From Ornithinibacillus salinisoli (GTDB lineage: Bacteria; Bacillota; Bacilli; Bacillales; Amphibacillaceae), in NCBI RefSeq assembly GCF_042682545.1, contig NZ_JBHUHQ010000040.1: a DNA stretch of 64,000 nucleotides; one strand, given 5' to 3'. The notes under the pieces are model-generated. The model had not been told where the DNA came from. It searched no databases and was given only the letters and a program-made list of their open reading frames with translations. Shown piece after piece: positions 8,756 through 16,440 of the stretch. Every line of letters begins with the position of its first letter. Position 1 is the stretch's first letter. Both the position numbers and the translations under genes were made by a program.

Positions 8756-9397
8756 TTGAAAAAATGGCTGGTTTGTTTTCCCTTTTTGTTTGTATTGTTC
8801 GGATGTCAATCCATAACTGATAACAGTACACCAGAAGAACCGAAACAAATTGATGATGTATCTTCTTATCTAGTGGTTGAACACCTATCGGACAGTATGG
8901 ATAGAGGTAATCATGAATATGAGGGAACTATCGTAATCAATGAAGGCTTTTACAAAGAGAATTCTTTTCAAAGGGGAGAAGTTGTTTACTATAAAACTCC
9001 TGAACTAAATGAAGAATACTCAAACGCAACGCCTTCCGAATATAACATCGCAAGAATAATAGCACTACCAGGTGAATCAATTAAAATAAAAGATGGTCAA
9101 GTGTTCATTGATAATAAGAAATTAGATACGTTTTATGGCAAGTCTTTAAGGTCAGGTTTAACCAAGGAAGAATTCCTAGATGTTGCAAAAAAGTTCTTAG
9201 ACGTTACGGGAACAAAAGATAATGCTTATAATACAGAATTTTATGAGGAATATTTCTCAAGAAATATGGAAGAATTTAAACTCTCTAATAACCAATTATT
9301 CGTTTTAGGAGATAATGGTCCACGAAGTATCGATAGCACAATTTTTGGACCTATCGATACTGATGAAATTGGTGGGAAGGTAGTAGGAATAAAATAA
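8756..9397 (+). CDS. Signal peptidase I (S26)-like lipoprotein lacking the catalytic lysine
   Basis: Lipoprotein of 213 residues related to type I signal peptidases. The signal peptide ends in lipobox LFGC. The serine box is recognisable (LSDSMDRG). Box D (IARIIALPGESIKIKDGQVFI) and box E (FVLGDNGPRSIDSTIFGPI) are well preserved. In box D active enzymes have VKR; here the lysine position is alanine, so the Ser/Lys dyad is incomplete and classical peptidase activity is unlikely. The TTG at 8756 is the best start: AGGAGGT lies eight bases upstream and it yields a proper signal peptide. An upstream ATG-like extension to 8711 would bury it. Confidence 0.78.
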   Translation: MKKWLVCFPFLFVLFGCQSITDNSTPEEPKQIDDVSSYLVVEHLSDSMDRGNHEYEGTIVINEGFYKENSFQRGEVVYYKTPELNEEYSNATPSEYNIARIIALPGESIKIKDGQVFIDNKKLDTFYGKSLRSGLTKEEFLDVAKKFLDVTGTKDNAYNTEFYEEYFSRNMEEFKLSNNQLFVLGDNGPRSIDSTIFGPIDTDEIGGKVVGIK

Positions 9398-9899
9398 TAA
9401 CCGTTCTTCCACTAACGAGGGCAATAGGTTAAGAGGAGCAACGCATATTCTTCATTTACCCACCTAAATAGGGAGTGAATAAATCTAATACGATGAGATA
9501 AACTGAAGGGCTTTAAGTTATTACTCTATTCTGCTATTAAATTCTTTAATTGTTGGGGCGTAATTTCTTTTATTTTTATGTATCCAAAGTGATTAATTAG
9601 CAACTTTGATTGTAGGTTATAGGCATTTAATGTTTGAGCAGAATATCCTTAAATCTTTCTATCTGCCTTATAAGATTTTGCTGCTTCGGATAAAAACAAT
9701 TCGTTCACTCCTAAATTATTTTATCAACATCATTTCCAAATAGCTGAATAAAATAATTTTTATAACAATTCGTGTGGACCCAATGGAAGTTAATGTTAAA
9801 ATTTAGTTATGATTTTCAGCTAAAGGGCAGTAATGTGAAACAAGAGAATTGGACTTTCGTAGTTAACTTAATGCGGTAAAGAAAGGCGGCTTGACCTAA
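9398..9899. other. Intergenic region with a short dispersed motif
   Basis: No credible gene. TTCCACTAACGAGGGCA at 9407-9423 recurs in related form at 10326 (TTCCATTAACGGGGG) and 14735 (TTCCACTAACGC), suggesting relics of a dispersed element. A GAAAGGCGG ribosome binding site for the next gene lies at the right end. Confidence 0.35.
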
Positions 9900-10148
9900 A
9901 TGTATTGGAAATTAAGAATACCTTTGATACTAGGGATTATAGGAGTTATATCGGGGATTATCCAAAAGATTCCAAACCTCTTTCTCGTGAATACTTCTTC
10001 CTTTATTAGGAGTGCTGTTTTTATTGGTTTAATTGGCATCATTTTTACTATTTTAGAGAAAACAGATGTGAATGAAAAAAAGGTTCATTTTACAATAGGT
10101 GTTGGGATAATACTTTTTGGCATTATTTTTGATTATCTAATGGCATAG
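9900..10148 (+). CDS. Small membrane protein of unknown function
   Basis: An 82-residue protein with three hydrophobic segments (about residues 6-21, 36-50 and 64-80) separated by KIPNLFLVNTSSFIR and EKTDVNEKKVHF. I do not recognise a family. The ATG at 9900 has GAAAGGCGG about ten bases upstream, and the hydrophobicity pattern is protein-like. It lies between the S26-like lipoprotein and the second sigma/anti-sigma module, in an accessory stretch rich in broken genes. Confidence 0.55.
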   Translation: MYWKLRIPLILGIIGVISGIIQKIPNLFLVNTSSFIRSAVFIGLIGIIFTILEKTDVNEKKVHFTIGVGIILFGIIFDYLMA

Positions 10149-10374
10149 TTTACTTATTGCGCTAGGGGCGTCAATTCAAGAAAGGATAACGTTATTTTTG
10201 TAGAATTTATTATATTGTTGTGCACAGACAAGCTTACAGTAGACCAATTGGTTAATTCGTGTCAATTAGAAGGTTTTTATTGTAACGAGAAATCGAAAAT
10301 TTATTGGAGCTTATTTAATTAGCGATTCCATTAACGGGGGTTAAATTAAATAACTAACATGCTACAATAAAATC
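10149..10374. other. Intergenic, possibly decayed sequence
   Basis: No open frame of useful length. It contains a copy of the TTCCATTAACGGGGG motif (10326-10340) and leads into a terminator. Confidence 0.3.
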
Positions 10375-10412
10375 AAAAAACTTGAGGATTGAAAATTTCC
10401 TCAAGCTTTTTT
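10375..10412 (+). terminator. Intrinsic terminator
   Basis: CTTGAGGA and TCCTCAAG form a perfect 8-bp stem around TTGAAAATT, flanked by A6 and T6 runs, so it can work on either strand. Its upstream gene on the plus strand would be the small membrane protein ending at 10148. Confidence 0.8.
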
Positions 10413-10587
10413 GCTATTTGCATTGTTTAGTATGTGGATAGTTCATATGGCAATTTAACCTGCTATTTTGGAAATCGTTATCCACGAAAGCTGAGAAAAT
10501 ATGATCAAAAAAATGTATTGTCTGTCATAGAGCTTCCGTTAGAAAACGTTGTACCCGTTTCACGATGAAGTCCAACGTTCCTTTATC

Positions 10588-11175
10588 TTATTTACTAAAT
10601 AGCTTCATTCCAGAGATGAAAGTAATAATTGCAAGTAGTGCTAAACGCAACCATGCCATATAAAGCCAGAAGTCACCACCATATACAGCCACTGGAGAGG
10701 CACCAAAATCATCAACATATATCGCGATGTTCCAAAACACCTTTAAAGAGATGACTAAAGAAATGAAACTCAAAACAAAGATTACTATGTTAAGTCCTCT
10801 TTTTTCAAAATTTACTTCTTTCCTAGTTTTTACTAAGAAAACCAGCAAACCAATCAATAAGACCACTGACACTAAAGCAATATTAAAGAACATCAAGGAT
10901 ACACCGACCCCAACAAGAACACCAATTAAAATAGCCATGAACTTCATTTTATTTATTCTGCGTTTGATCCCTTTCATTAGCTTCTGGTCATTTATATCCG
11001 TATCAACATCTAGTAGATCATTATTAGGTAAATCTCTTTCAACATTATTAAGATAATTCATGCAGTCTTCACAAGAATTAAGATGCTCCTTAATATATTG
11101 ATTACTATCTTCACTAGTAAGATTTTCTACATACATAGGGATTAAGTCTCTTATCATATCACAATTTTTCCTCAT
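10588..11175 (-). CDS. Zinc-finger (zf-HC2) anti-sigma factor
   Basis: Membrane protein of 195 residues expected to inhibit the ECF sigma factor encoded just upstream. The N-terminus has the zinc-binding pattern of anti-sigma domains: an early Cys (KNCDMIRDLIPMYV) and then HLNSCEDC, i.e. H-x3-C-x2-C, near residues 31-38. Several hydrophobic helices follow (about 75-112, 123-148 and 172-190). It overlaps the sigma gene by four bases (ATGA), so the two are coupled. It is not related in sequence to the two anti-sigma factors at 6859 and 12660. Confidence 0.82.
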   Translation of the reverse strand: MRKNCDMIRDLIPMYVENLTSEDSNQYIKEHLNSCEDCMNYLNNVERDLPNNDLLDVDTDINDQKLMKGIKRRINKMKFMAILIGVLVGVGVSLMFFNIALVSVVLLIGLLVFLVKTRKEVNFEKRGLNIVIFVLSFISLVISLKVFWNIAIYVDDFGASPVAVYGGDFWLYMAWLRLALLAIITFISGMKLFSK

Positions 11176-11675
11176 GCCTCTTCACCTCCATAAATAATTG
11201 AAGACAGTTTATTTTTCGCTCTATAAAAATTAACCCTGGCCCATGTATCAGACTGATTAAATATTTCTCCAATTTCTTTAAAACTCAATTCGTTATAGAA
11301 ACGCAAAATAATTATTTCTTGTTGTGGTTGTTTTAGCTTTTTTAAAGCATGTAACACATAAATCGATTCTTCTTTTTTTTCGTAAATAACCTCTGGAGTT
11401 TCCTTATTTAAAATTTCATTTTCAAATGTATCTGTATCAGTTACCCATTCAACTTTCTTATTTTTCTTCAAATAACTATAATAAGTAAATTTGGCAATTT
11501 GAAATAGCCAAGTAGAAATTTTACTACGTCCCTTAAAACGATGAATGGTTTTAAAGGCTTGAAAAAATGTTTCTTGTGTCAATTCCTCAGCAATGAATTT
11601 GTCTCCAGATAAATAGAATAAATATTTATAAATCTGTTTTTCGTATTTGATGTATAACTGTTTAAACTCATCCAA
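11172..11675 (-). CDS. ECF-type sigma factor (YlaC-like)
   Basis: Sigma-70 family ECF protein of 167 residues. Region 2 (about 10-70: AEELTQETFFQAFKTIHRFKGRSKISTWLF) and region 4 (about 108-160: LKQPQQEIIILRFYNELSFKEIGEIF, WARVNFYRAKNKL) are clear. It is distinct from the paralogous pair at 7748 and 12167. The start is TTG with AAAGGAG eight bases upstream. Its minus-strand upstream region contains TTTCCACAAAATAATGTAA, which recurs at 15285-15303 and could be part of its promoter. The downstream coupled gene encodes the cognate zf-HC2 anti-sigma. Confidence 0.87.
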   Translation of the reverse strand: MDEFKQLYIKYEKQIYKYLFYLSGDKFIAEELTQETFFQAFKTIHRFKGRSKISTWLFQIAKFTYYSYLKKNKKVEWVTDTDTFENEILNKETPEVIYEKKEESIYVLHALKKLKQPQQEIIILRFYNELSFKEIGEIFNQSDTWARVNFYRAKNKLSSIIYGGEEA

Positions 11676-11731
11676 TTATTTAACTCCTTTCGTAGGCCTT
11701 CATTATGTAAGTGTCTAAATTAAATAAAATG

Positions 11732-11750
11732 TTACATTATTTTGTGGAAA
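11732..11750. repeat. 19-bp direct repeat, copy 1
   Basis: TTACATTATTTTGTGGAAA here is identical to 15285-15303 in the same orientation. Copy 1 lies in the upstream region of the YlaC-like sigma gene. It may be a promoter element or a recombination scar. Confidence 0.75.
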
Positions 11751-11823
11751 TTTATAGTTCCTACCCTTCAAGTTATTTTATCCTGGTTTCGTTGAATACC
11801 AAAACTTATCACTTGTGATCTAA

Positions 11824-11928
11824 AGGAAAAAACTTGGCCATGAGTCAATAGAAACTACTATGATGTATACGCATGTATTTGATGATGAACTAAAAGATGG
11901 TAGATCGGCAGAAAGTTTAATGATATAG
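11824..11928 (+). pseudogene. Tyrosine recombinase C-terminal remnant
   Basis: An open stretch reads KKLGHESIETTMMYTHVFDD, followed by about a dozen more residues and a stop. This is the conserved LGH....TT..YTH box with the catalytic tyrosine of phage and integron-type integrases. A stop codon lies directly upstream and no other recombinase domains are present, so only the extreme C-terminus survives. It marks a past integration event beside the duplicated sigma module. Confidence 0.75.
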
Positions 11929-12116
11929 CAATTCATTGTTAATCTATACATGTGGGAATAAGAACCTTGGAAAAAGATTTATTTAACGGTTTCTTTTATA
12001 AGTAATTTAATAGATAATGGTTTCTGCAATATAATTGATGAGTTCTTAAGATTTAGTTAAAAAATGATTGTTTTAAATTCAGTATGGAAGAAATATTAAA
12101 TGATTCATTCTATATT

Positions 12117-12143
12117 TGTAAACTTTTTTTGGATTTAAACGTC
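12117..12143 (+). promoter_or_regulatory. Candidate ECF autoregulatory promoter
   Basis: TGTAAAC (12117-12123), then 16 bases, then CGTC (12140-12143), 24 bases before the sigma gene. Motifs and spacing are identical to those upstream of the paralogous sigma gene at 8254. Confidence 0.72.
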
Positions 12144-12166
12144 TTTTTAACACAGGGGGAGGGACA

Positions 12167-12667
12167 ATGAAAGAGAAAATAAAAAACGAGGAACTGAACA
12201 GGGAACTTAATATAGTCTTCCGATTCTTAATTAAGAAAGGTGTACCGTACAGAGACGCTGAAGATGTAGTTCAAGAAACAGCATACAAATATCTAAGTTT
12301 TACCGATTCTATACAATCTTCTAAAGTTCGTAGTTGGTTAATTCGAGTAGCCCTAAATTATTACTATGATCAATGTCGAAAAAATAAAAGATACATTTTT
12401 AATTACGAGGAAAAGATGATTGAGGATAAATCTATGGATTTGCCAGAACTTATTATACTAGCACAAGAGCGCACAGAGGAATTTTACAAGTTGCTATCTA
12501 AGATGAAGCCACTTTTTTCGGAACTCCTTCTTTTAAAGTACGAGTCAGATTTATCATATATTGAAATATCTAAACTATTGGGAATAAGCCAGAGCTCCGT
12601 TAAGATGAATTTATTCCGGGCTAGAAAAAAATATATAAAGTTGTATGAGGAGGCTAATTATGACTGA
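12167..12667 (+). CDS. ECF-type sigma factor (paralogue of 7748-8254)
   Basis: Sigma-70 family ECF protein of 166 residues with region 2 (AEDVVQETAYKYL, KVRSWLIRVALNYYYDQCRK) and region 4 (MKPLFSELLLLKYESDLSYIEISKLLGI, SVKMNLFRARKK). It aligns end to end without gaps to the sigma factor at 7748-8254 over most of its length, so one is a duplicate of the other. GGGGGAGGG precedes the ATG. Its stop overlaps the following anti-sigma gene. The DNA-recognition helices are nearly the same, so the two may read overlapping promoters. Confidence 0.88.
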   Translation: MKEKIKNEELNRELNIVFRFLIKKGVPYRDAEDVVQETAYKYLSFTDSIQSSKVRSWLIRVALNYYYDQCRKNKRYIFNYEEKMIEDKSMDLPELIILAQERTEEFYKLLSKMKPLFSELLLLKYESDLSYIEISKLLGISQSSVKMNLFRARKKYIKLYEEANYD

Positions 12668-13559
12668 TAAAAACGGTCCTGAACAAAACTCAGACAAAGA
12701 CTTCGTAAGCAGTTCTGCATTCCAAAAATCGATCAATAAAACAAGAAGAAAACAATTTATTTTATACATACTTATTTCTCTCATTACTATAACTGTTAGT
12801 ATGATAGTAATTTTTAGTGGAAGTAGGTATCTTATCGATAAAAAAATCCAAAAGGAAGATAGAAAGTTAACCGAGTTATACATCGAATCAAATATAGGGG
12901 CAGGTATTCTTGAATACAGCACTATGTATGAACATGACTTATTTAGTTCAACAAGTAAAACAACCTTTTACAAAAAAATTGGCGATAGAAAAATCGTTTG
13001 GGACATTGTAACTAAAAAGTATCCGATATTTGGAAACGTAGAAACTACGGATCTCGGAAGCGGAAGGGTTGAGTTAAATCATTTTAATGAAGAAGCAAAT
13101 AGAGTAATCCGATATAATCAACTGAATAATGAACGATTCATTGATTTCTATGATCCAAGTACTGAATATAGTTATCTACCTCAGGAGCTAGATATAGCAA
13201 CTGGATTAGAGAGTGAAAATAAATTAATAGAGGTTGCGCTTTCTTTTTATGAACCAATGGAATTGGGTCAACTAGGCGAGGTATTAGGATATGAAAATGT
13301 AGATTGGTTATGGGAACATTCACCATTACAAAAACAGGATCAATCTCCAAACCTAGAAAAAGATACAAATAAAGTTATTAATGCACAAAATGCTAAAGGA
13401 TTCCCGGTTTCGGAACGGAGTCCTTACTTTGAAAATTCATTTATAGATTCAAAAATTATTGGTGCGATAATTAGCGGAACACCAAAAGAATTAGAGAGGT
13501 TTCAGGAATTAGATATTATAAGGGCTTCTGTAATAGGTGTAACAATTGATAAATATTAA
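12660..13559 (+). CDS. Anti-sigma factor (paralogue of 6859-7761)
   Basis: Single-pass membrane protein of 299 residues with the same layout as its paralogue: a cytoplasmic N-terminus (KDFVSSSAFQKSINKTRRKQ), one transmembrane helix (about 33-55) and a long extracytoplasmic region ending in KIIGAIISGTPKELERFQ and VIGVTIDKY. It should hold the sigma factor encoded just upstream, with which it overlaps by eight bases. The ATG at 12660 follows GAGGAGG; an in-frame upstream ATG at 12645 overlaps that site. The middle of the protein is more diverged from its paralogue than either end, consistent with specialised sensing. Confidence 0.8.
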   Translation: MTDKNGPEQNSDKDFVSSSAFQKSINKTRRKQFILYILISLITITVSMIVIFSGSRYLIDKKIQKEDRKLTELYIESNIGAGILEYSTMYEHDLFSSTSKTTFYKKIGDRKIVWDIVTKKYPIFGNVETTDLGSGRVELNHFNEEANRVIRYNQLNNERFIDFYDPSTEYSYLPQELDIATGLESENKLIEVALSFYEPMELGQLGEVLGYENVDWLWEHSPLQKQDQSPNLEKDTNKVINAQNAKGFPVSERSPYFENSFIDSKIIGAIISGTPKELERFQELDIIRASVIGVTIDKY

Positions 13560-13593
13560 GTGCATATTATTATAGTTAACTAGGAGGGATATT

Positions 13594-13732
13594 ATGAAAG
13601 ATATGGAGGGTATAAAAATTGAAGTTGTTCATGAAGGGATGCTTCTAAAGGGTTAATGGTAAAACAAAAATTATTAATGCTAATAAGTATGCAGTTTATA
13701 TAACAAAGCCGCAATTGAGGTATTATTCATAG
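13594..13732 (+). pseudogene. Small frameshifted gene at the end of the sigma operon
   Basis: AGGAGGG precedes an ATG at 13594 that opens MKDMEGIKIEVVHEGMLLKG and then hits TAA at 13654. Shifting one base near 13650 gives a continuous continuation (VNGKTKIINANKYAVYITKP and a few more residues to TAG at 13730). This looks like a real small protein of about 46 residues broken by a single-base deletion. It lies 34 bases after the anti-sigma gene, so it was probably its third cistron. Function is unknown. Confidence 0.6.
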
Positions 13733-13816
13733 ATAACTTAGCAACTGAAAACGAACCTCCTTCCTATTATATCCTTTTACGAGCATCCAGAGTGCTTATT
13801 ATTGAACTTTAGAATC

Positions 13817-13844
13817 AAAACCACCAGTGTGAGCTGGTGGTTTT
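13817..13844 (+). terminator. Bidirectional intrinsic terminator
   Basis: AAAACCACCAG and CTGGTGGTTTT form a perfect 11-bp stem around TGTGAG. It closes the plus-strand sigma operon and the minus-strand gene at 13877. Confidence 0.88.
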
Positions 13845-13876
13845 CTCTGTGACTGATAAAAATTCTTTGAAGTTTT

Positions 13877-14530
13877 TTATTCTTCAGCTATTTCTTTCGC
13901 CTCAACAAAATTTTCTATATTAGTTAATGCTTTCCTAAACGGTACTTTTGCTTCGATATTAGGTACTATCCCTTTAGCTTTATTCAAGTAACCGATTGTT
14001 TCATCTAACCAATCTGAAAAAGGCGGGTATTCCTCAGCATAGACTTTTGCTTGATCCAGTTGTTCGAGTGCTTCTTCTATATATCGGCTTATAGCATTAA
14101 CATCTTCCCAATCATGAATTTCTTCGTTATATGTCGAGTGAATTAATCCAACGATTACCGGTATATATTGTTCTTTGGTTGGCTCAGCAGGACCAATGTT
14201 AGGATCATATGCTACAGCAAATCCCATTCCGTTTTTGAACAAGTCGTACCCATTATCATAGTAAACTGTAGTCTTATCCTCTTTTACAACTCCATTTGTT
14301 GGAAATTTATAATCTTGAATTTGTCTAATAATTTTTATATATTCGCCAGTCAATTTCTCTGTATCTTTCTCTTTTTCTGTTATAATCTCGTCAATAATGT
14401 CTTCACTTTCCTTTGGCTTTTCTTTTTCAGCGTATACTTCTCGGTTTCCGTTTCCTTGATTGCCCGAAAATAAATAAACTGCGACAATGAATATCAAAAA
14501 GCCACCAATTAATGCATATACTTTTTTCAT
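13877..14530 (-). CDS. Signal-anchored extracytoplasmic protein of unknown function
   Basis: A 217-residue protein with a hydrophobic N-terminal segment (about residues 6-23) and no lipobox cysteine. A highly charged linker follows (KEKPKESEDIIDEIITEKEKD), then a mainly helical domain with repeated leucine and glutamate spacing. It is probably exported and membrane-anchored. No family is recognised. The ATG at 14530 has GAAGGAG seven bases upstream; the longer reading frame to 14560 has no such site and adds charged residues before the anchor. Confidence 0.6.
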   Translation of the reverse strand: MKKVYALIGGFLIFIVAVYLFSGNQGNGNREVYAEKEKPKESEDIIDEIITEKEKDTEKLTGEYIKIIRQIQDYKFPTNGVVKEDKTTVYYDNGYDLFKNGMGFAVAYDPNIGPAEPTKEQYIPVIVGLIHSTYNEEIHDWEDVNAISRYIEEALEQLDQAKVYAEEYPPFSDWLDETIGYLNKAKGIVPNIEAKVPFRKALTNIENFVEAKEIAEE

Positions 14531-14728
14531 TACTAAACTCCTTCTTTTATATTCTTTCATAATATCATTTTAGCTATCTCTCTTCAATTTAATTTTCTAA
14601 TTATTAAAAATTATCAACATAACCTTAATATACACATGTGTGTATATGTAATTGATAACCTTTATTCAATCTTCGCTACTAATACTTGAGATTAAATTAC
14701 CAGGTGATTTATAAGTTTATTGGATTAA

Positions 14729-14896
14729 AATCGTTCCACTAACGCTTCAAAAGCCAGGTTTTCCATCCTTTCCAAATATAACCCTTCTACGGAAAGCGTA
14801 AAATTGATGTGGTACCATCTGAAGGCTAATTTGCGTGAAATGAATAAGGATAGGGACTTGAGAAAAGCACATCATCCGATTATCAAAGCACGTTAA
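14729..14896 (+). pseudogene. Uncharacterised gene remnant
   Basis: An open stretch of 55 codons without start codon or ribosome binding site ends at TAA 14894. Its product contains STESVKLMWYHLKANLREM and ends HHPIIKAR, with a protein-like composition. It begins straight after a stop and beside a copy of the TTCCACTAACG motif. I do not recognise the parent family. It could be the C-terminal end of a lost gene. Confidence 0.3.
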
Positions 14897-14960
14897 CCGG
14901 AACTATTTTTCGGTTATTCTTGACTAGTTATATCCCAGCCTTGTATATAAAAAAAACACC

Positions 14961-15210
14961 TCAATGAGATGTCTTACTTTGATCTTCATCAATTTTGTAT
15001 TCATGGTTATATACATATTCTATAAAATTGTTAAACTGATCATCATAAACATACTTAAATGACCATTTAAACATATTATTCATCAACTTATAATACCAAT
15101 TAGAAGGTATTAGTGATACCTCTACTGTAAACACAGTACCTTCATCATGTTCAGTAAGTGTATATTCAGTCTTACTTATACCTTCTTTAGTTTCTGTTTC
15201 TAACGAACTA
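14961..15210 (-). pseudogene. Truncated SRPBCC-type protein gene (3' part)
   Basis: The last ~82 codons of a gene for what looks like a START/SRPBCC-fold protein: ETETKEGISKTEYTLTEHDE, TVFTVEVSLIPSN and a C-terminal helix (YDDQFNNFIEYVYNHEY). The 5' half is missing. Coding sequence breaks at about 15210, where a 62-bp palindromic element begins. Homologous broken sequence at 19305-19400 suggests a second copy of the same family once stood nearby. Confidence 0.65.
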
Positions 15211-15211
15211 C

Positions 15212-15273
15212 AGGGACAGGCACCACGGTCCAAATGTTTATAGATCACTGATTGGACCGGTGAACCTGTCCCT
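15212..15273. repeat. 62-bp REP-like palindromic element
   Basis: Nested inverted repeats: AGGGACAGG (15212-15220) with CCTGTCCCT (15265-15273), CACC with GGTG, and GGTCCAA (15227-15233) with TTGGACC (15252-15258), around an 18-base loop. The structure resembles the GGGACAGG palindromes scattered through Bacillaceae genomes. It sits exactly where the SRPBCC gene loses its 5' half, so it probably disrupted it. Confidence 0.78.
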
Positions 15274-15284
15274 CAGGTCTTTCA

Positions 15285-15303
15285 TTACATTATTTTGTGG
15301 AAA
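15285..15303. repeat. 19-bp direct repeat, copy 2
   Basis: TTACATTATTTTGTGGAAA, identical to 11732-11750. It lies on the far side of the palindromic element from the truncated SRPBCC gene. Confidence 0.75.
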
Positions 15304-15453
15304 ATTAAATAGGGGATAGGATTTCCCTACCCCCATCAAAGGATTAGTATGTTGAGCATCTTTTTAAAAGAGCGTTGCATTAGTGTTGCACTTCTTAACA
15401 TTTTAGGCAGTTACACAGCGATAATTGACCTGTAATTCCGTCACATTAATGCA

Positions 15454-16170
15454 TCATCTCAAACTCTCTACTAGCAAAAGGAATCCTGTAAATAATAAAA
15501 TCACATATGTAAAAATACGAAAAACATTTTGGTTAATCCACTTAAATAACAACTGTCCCAAAAATAAACCTAACAATACTATCGGTAAAGCCAATCCACT
15601 TGAAATCCATATAGTCTGATTCGTTCCTGCAAAAATCACCTGGACAATTAAACTAATAAAGTAAATCCACAAATAAAAAGCAAGTGTAGTACCTCTTAAT
15701 TTTGCTTTTTGAGTATCTGTTCCAGAAAAGTATAATAATAATGGTGGACCGGGCATACCTATACTTGTTGTGAGTGAACCTGACAGTCCACCTACAAACA
15801 AGTCTCTCTTCTGATTTTGGCTAATTCGAAACTTAAGAATAAGCATGATTGTTAAGATTAATACAATAAGACTTACTCCAAACTTTAATCTATTTATATC
15901 CATTAACAAGAAGACAGCAATACCTATTGGTAAACCCGTCGCACTTCCTATTACAAGTCTTTTAAGGATTCCAAAATCAATATCATTTCTAATTTTCATT
16001 ATTAATGCAATAGATATAACAAGAGATAAAACTAAATTTATTTGAATTGCCTCAGTTGGTTCAAAAAGTAAAAGAAGAAAAGGAGTAGCCAAAATGGAAA
16101 AACCAAACCCTGTACTTGTTTGAAGTATGGAAGCAACTAAGATAATTATAATAAATTGTAATACCTCCAT
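15454..16170 (-). CDS. TauE/SafE-family sulfite/anion exporter-like permease
   Basis: Integral membrane protein of 238 residues with about eight hydrophobic helices. Family signatures include STGFGFSILATPFLLLLFEP near the N-terminus and VGGLSGSLTTSIGMPGPPLL in the middle, typical of TauE/SafE (DUF81) transporters. These move sulfur-containing anions or organic sulfonates across the cytoplasmic membrane; the substrate cannot be told here. The ATG at 16170 has GAGG seven bases upstream. It is a single gene. Confidence 0.85.
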   Translation of the reverse strand: MEVLQFIIIILVASILQTSTGFGFSILATPFLLLLFEPTEAIQINLVLSLVISIALIMKIRNDIDFGILKRLVIGSATGLPIGIAVFLLMDINRLKFGVSLIVLILTIMLILKFRISQNQKRDLFVGGLSGSLTTSIGMPGPPLLLYFSGTDTQKAKLRGTTLAFYLWIYFISLIVQVIFAGTNQTIWISSGLALPIVLLGLFLGQLLFKWINQNVFRIFTYVILLFTGFLLLVESLR

Positions 16171-16440
16171 AAGACACCCTCTTTCCAAAAAAACAGAATT
16201 TACTGTTCTCCATAATATTCCCTAAGAATTAATCAACTCTGTAATAAAGACAAAAAAATATGGATACCATTAGTAAACAGTATCCCTTCTACCTTATTTT
16301 AACATTTCATTAAATAATCGACTATCCCTACCTAAATCAAATTGATACAGTTTCCCATAGTATTAAATAATAGAAGTATCGGATAATATATTTAATAGTC
16401 CAGGGAAATATATCTTATTATAAAATTCAAATAAACCTAT

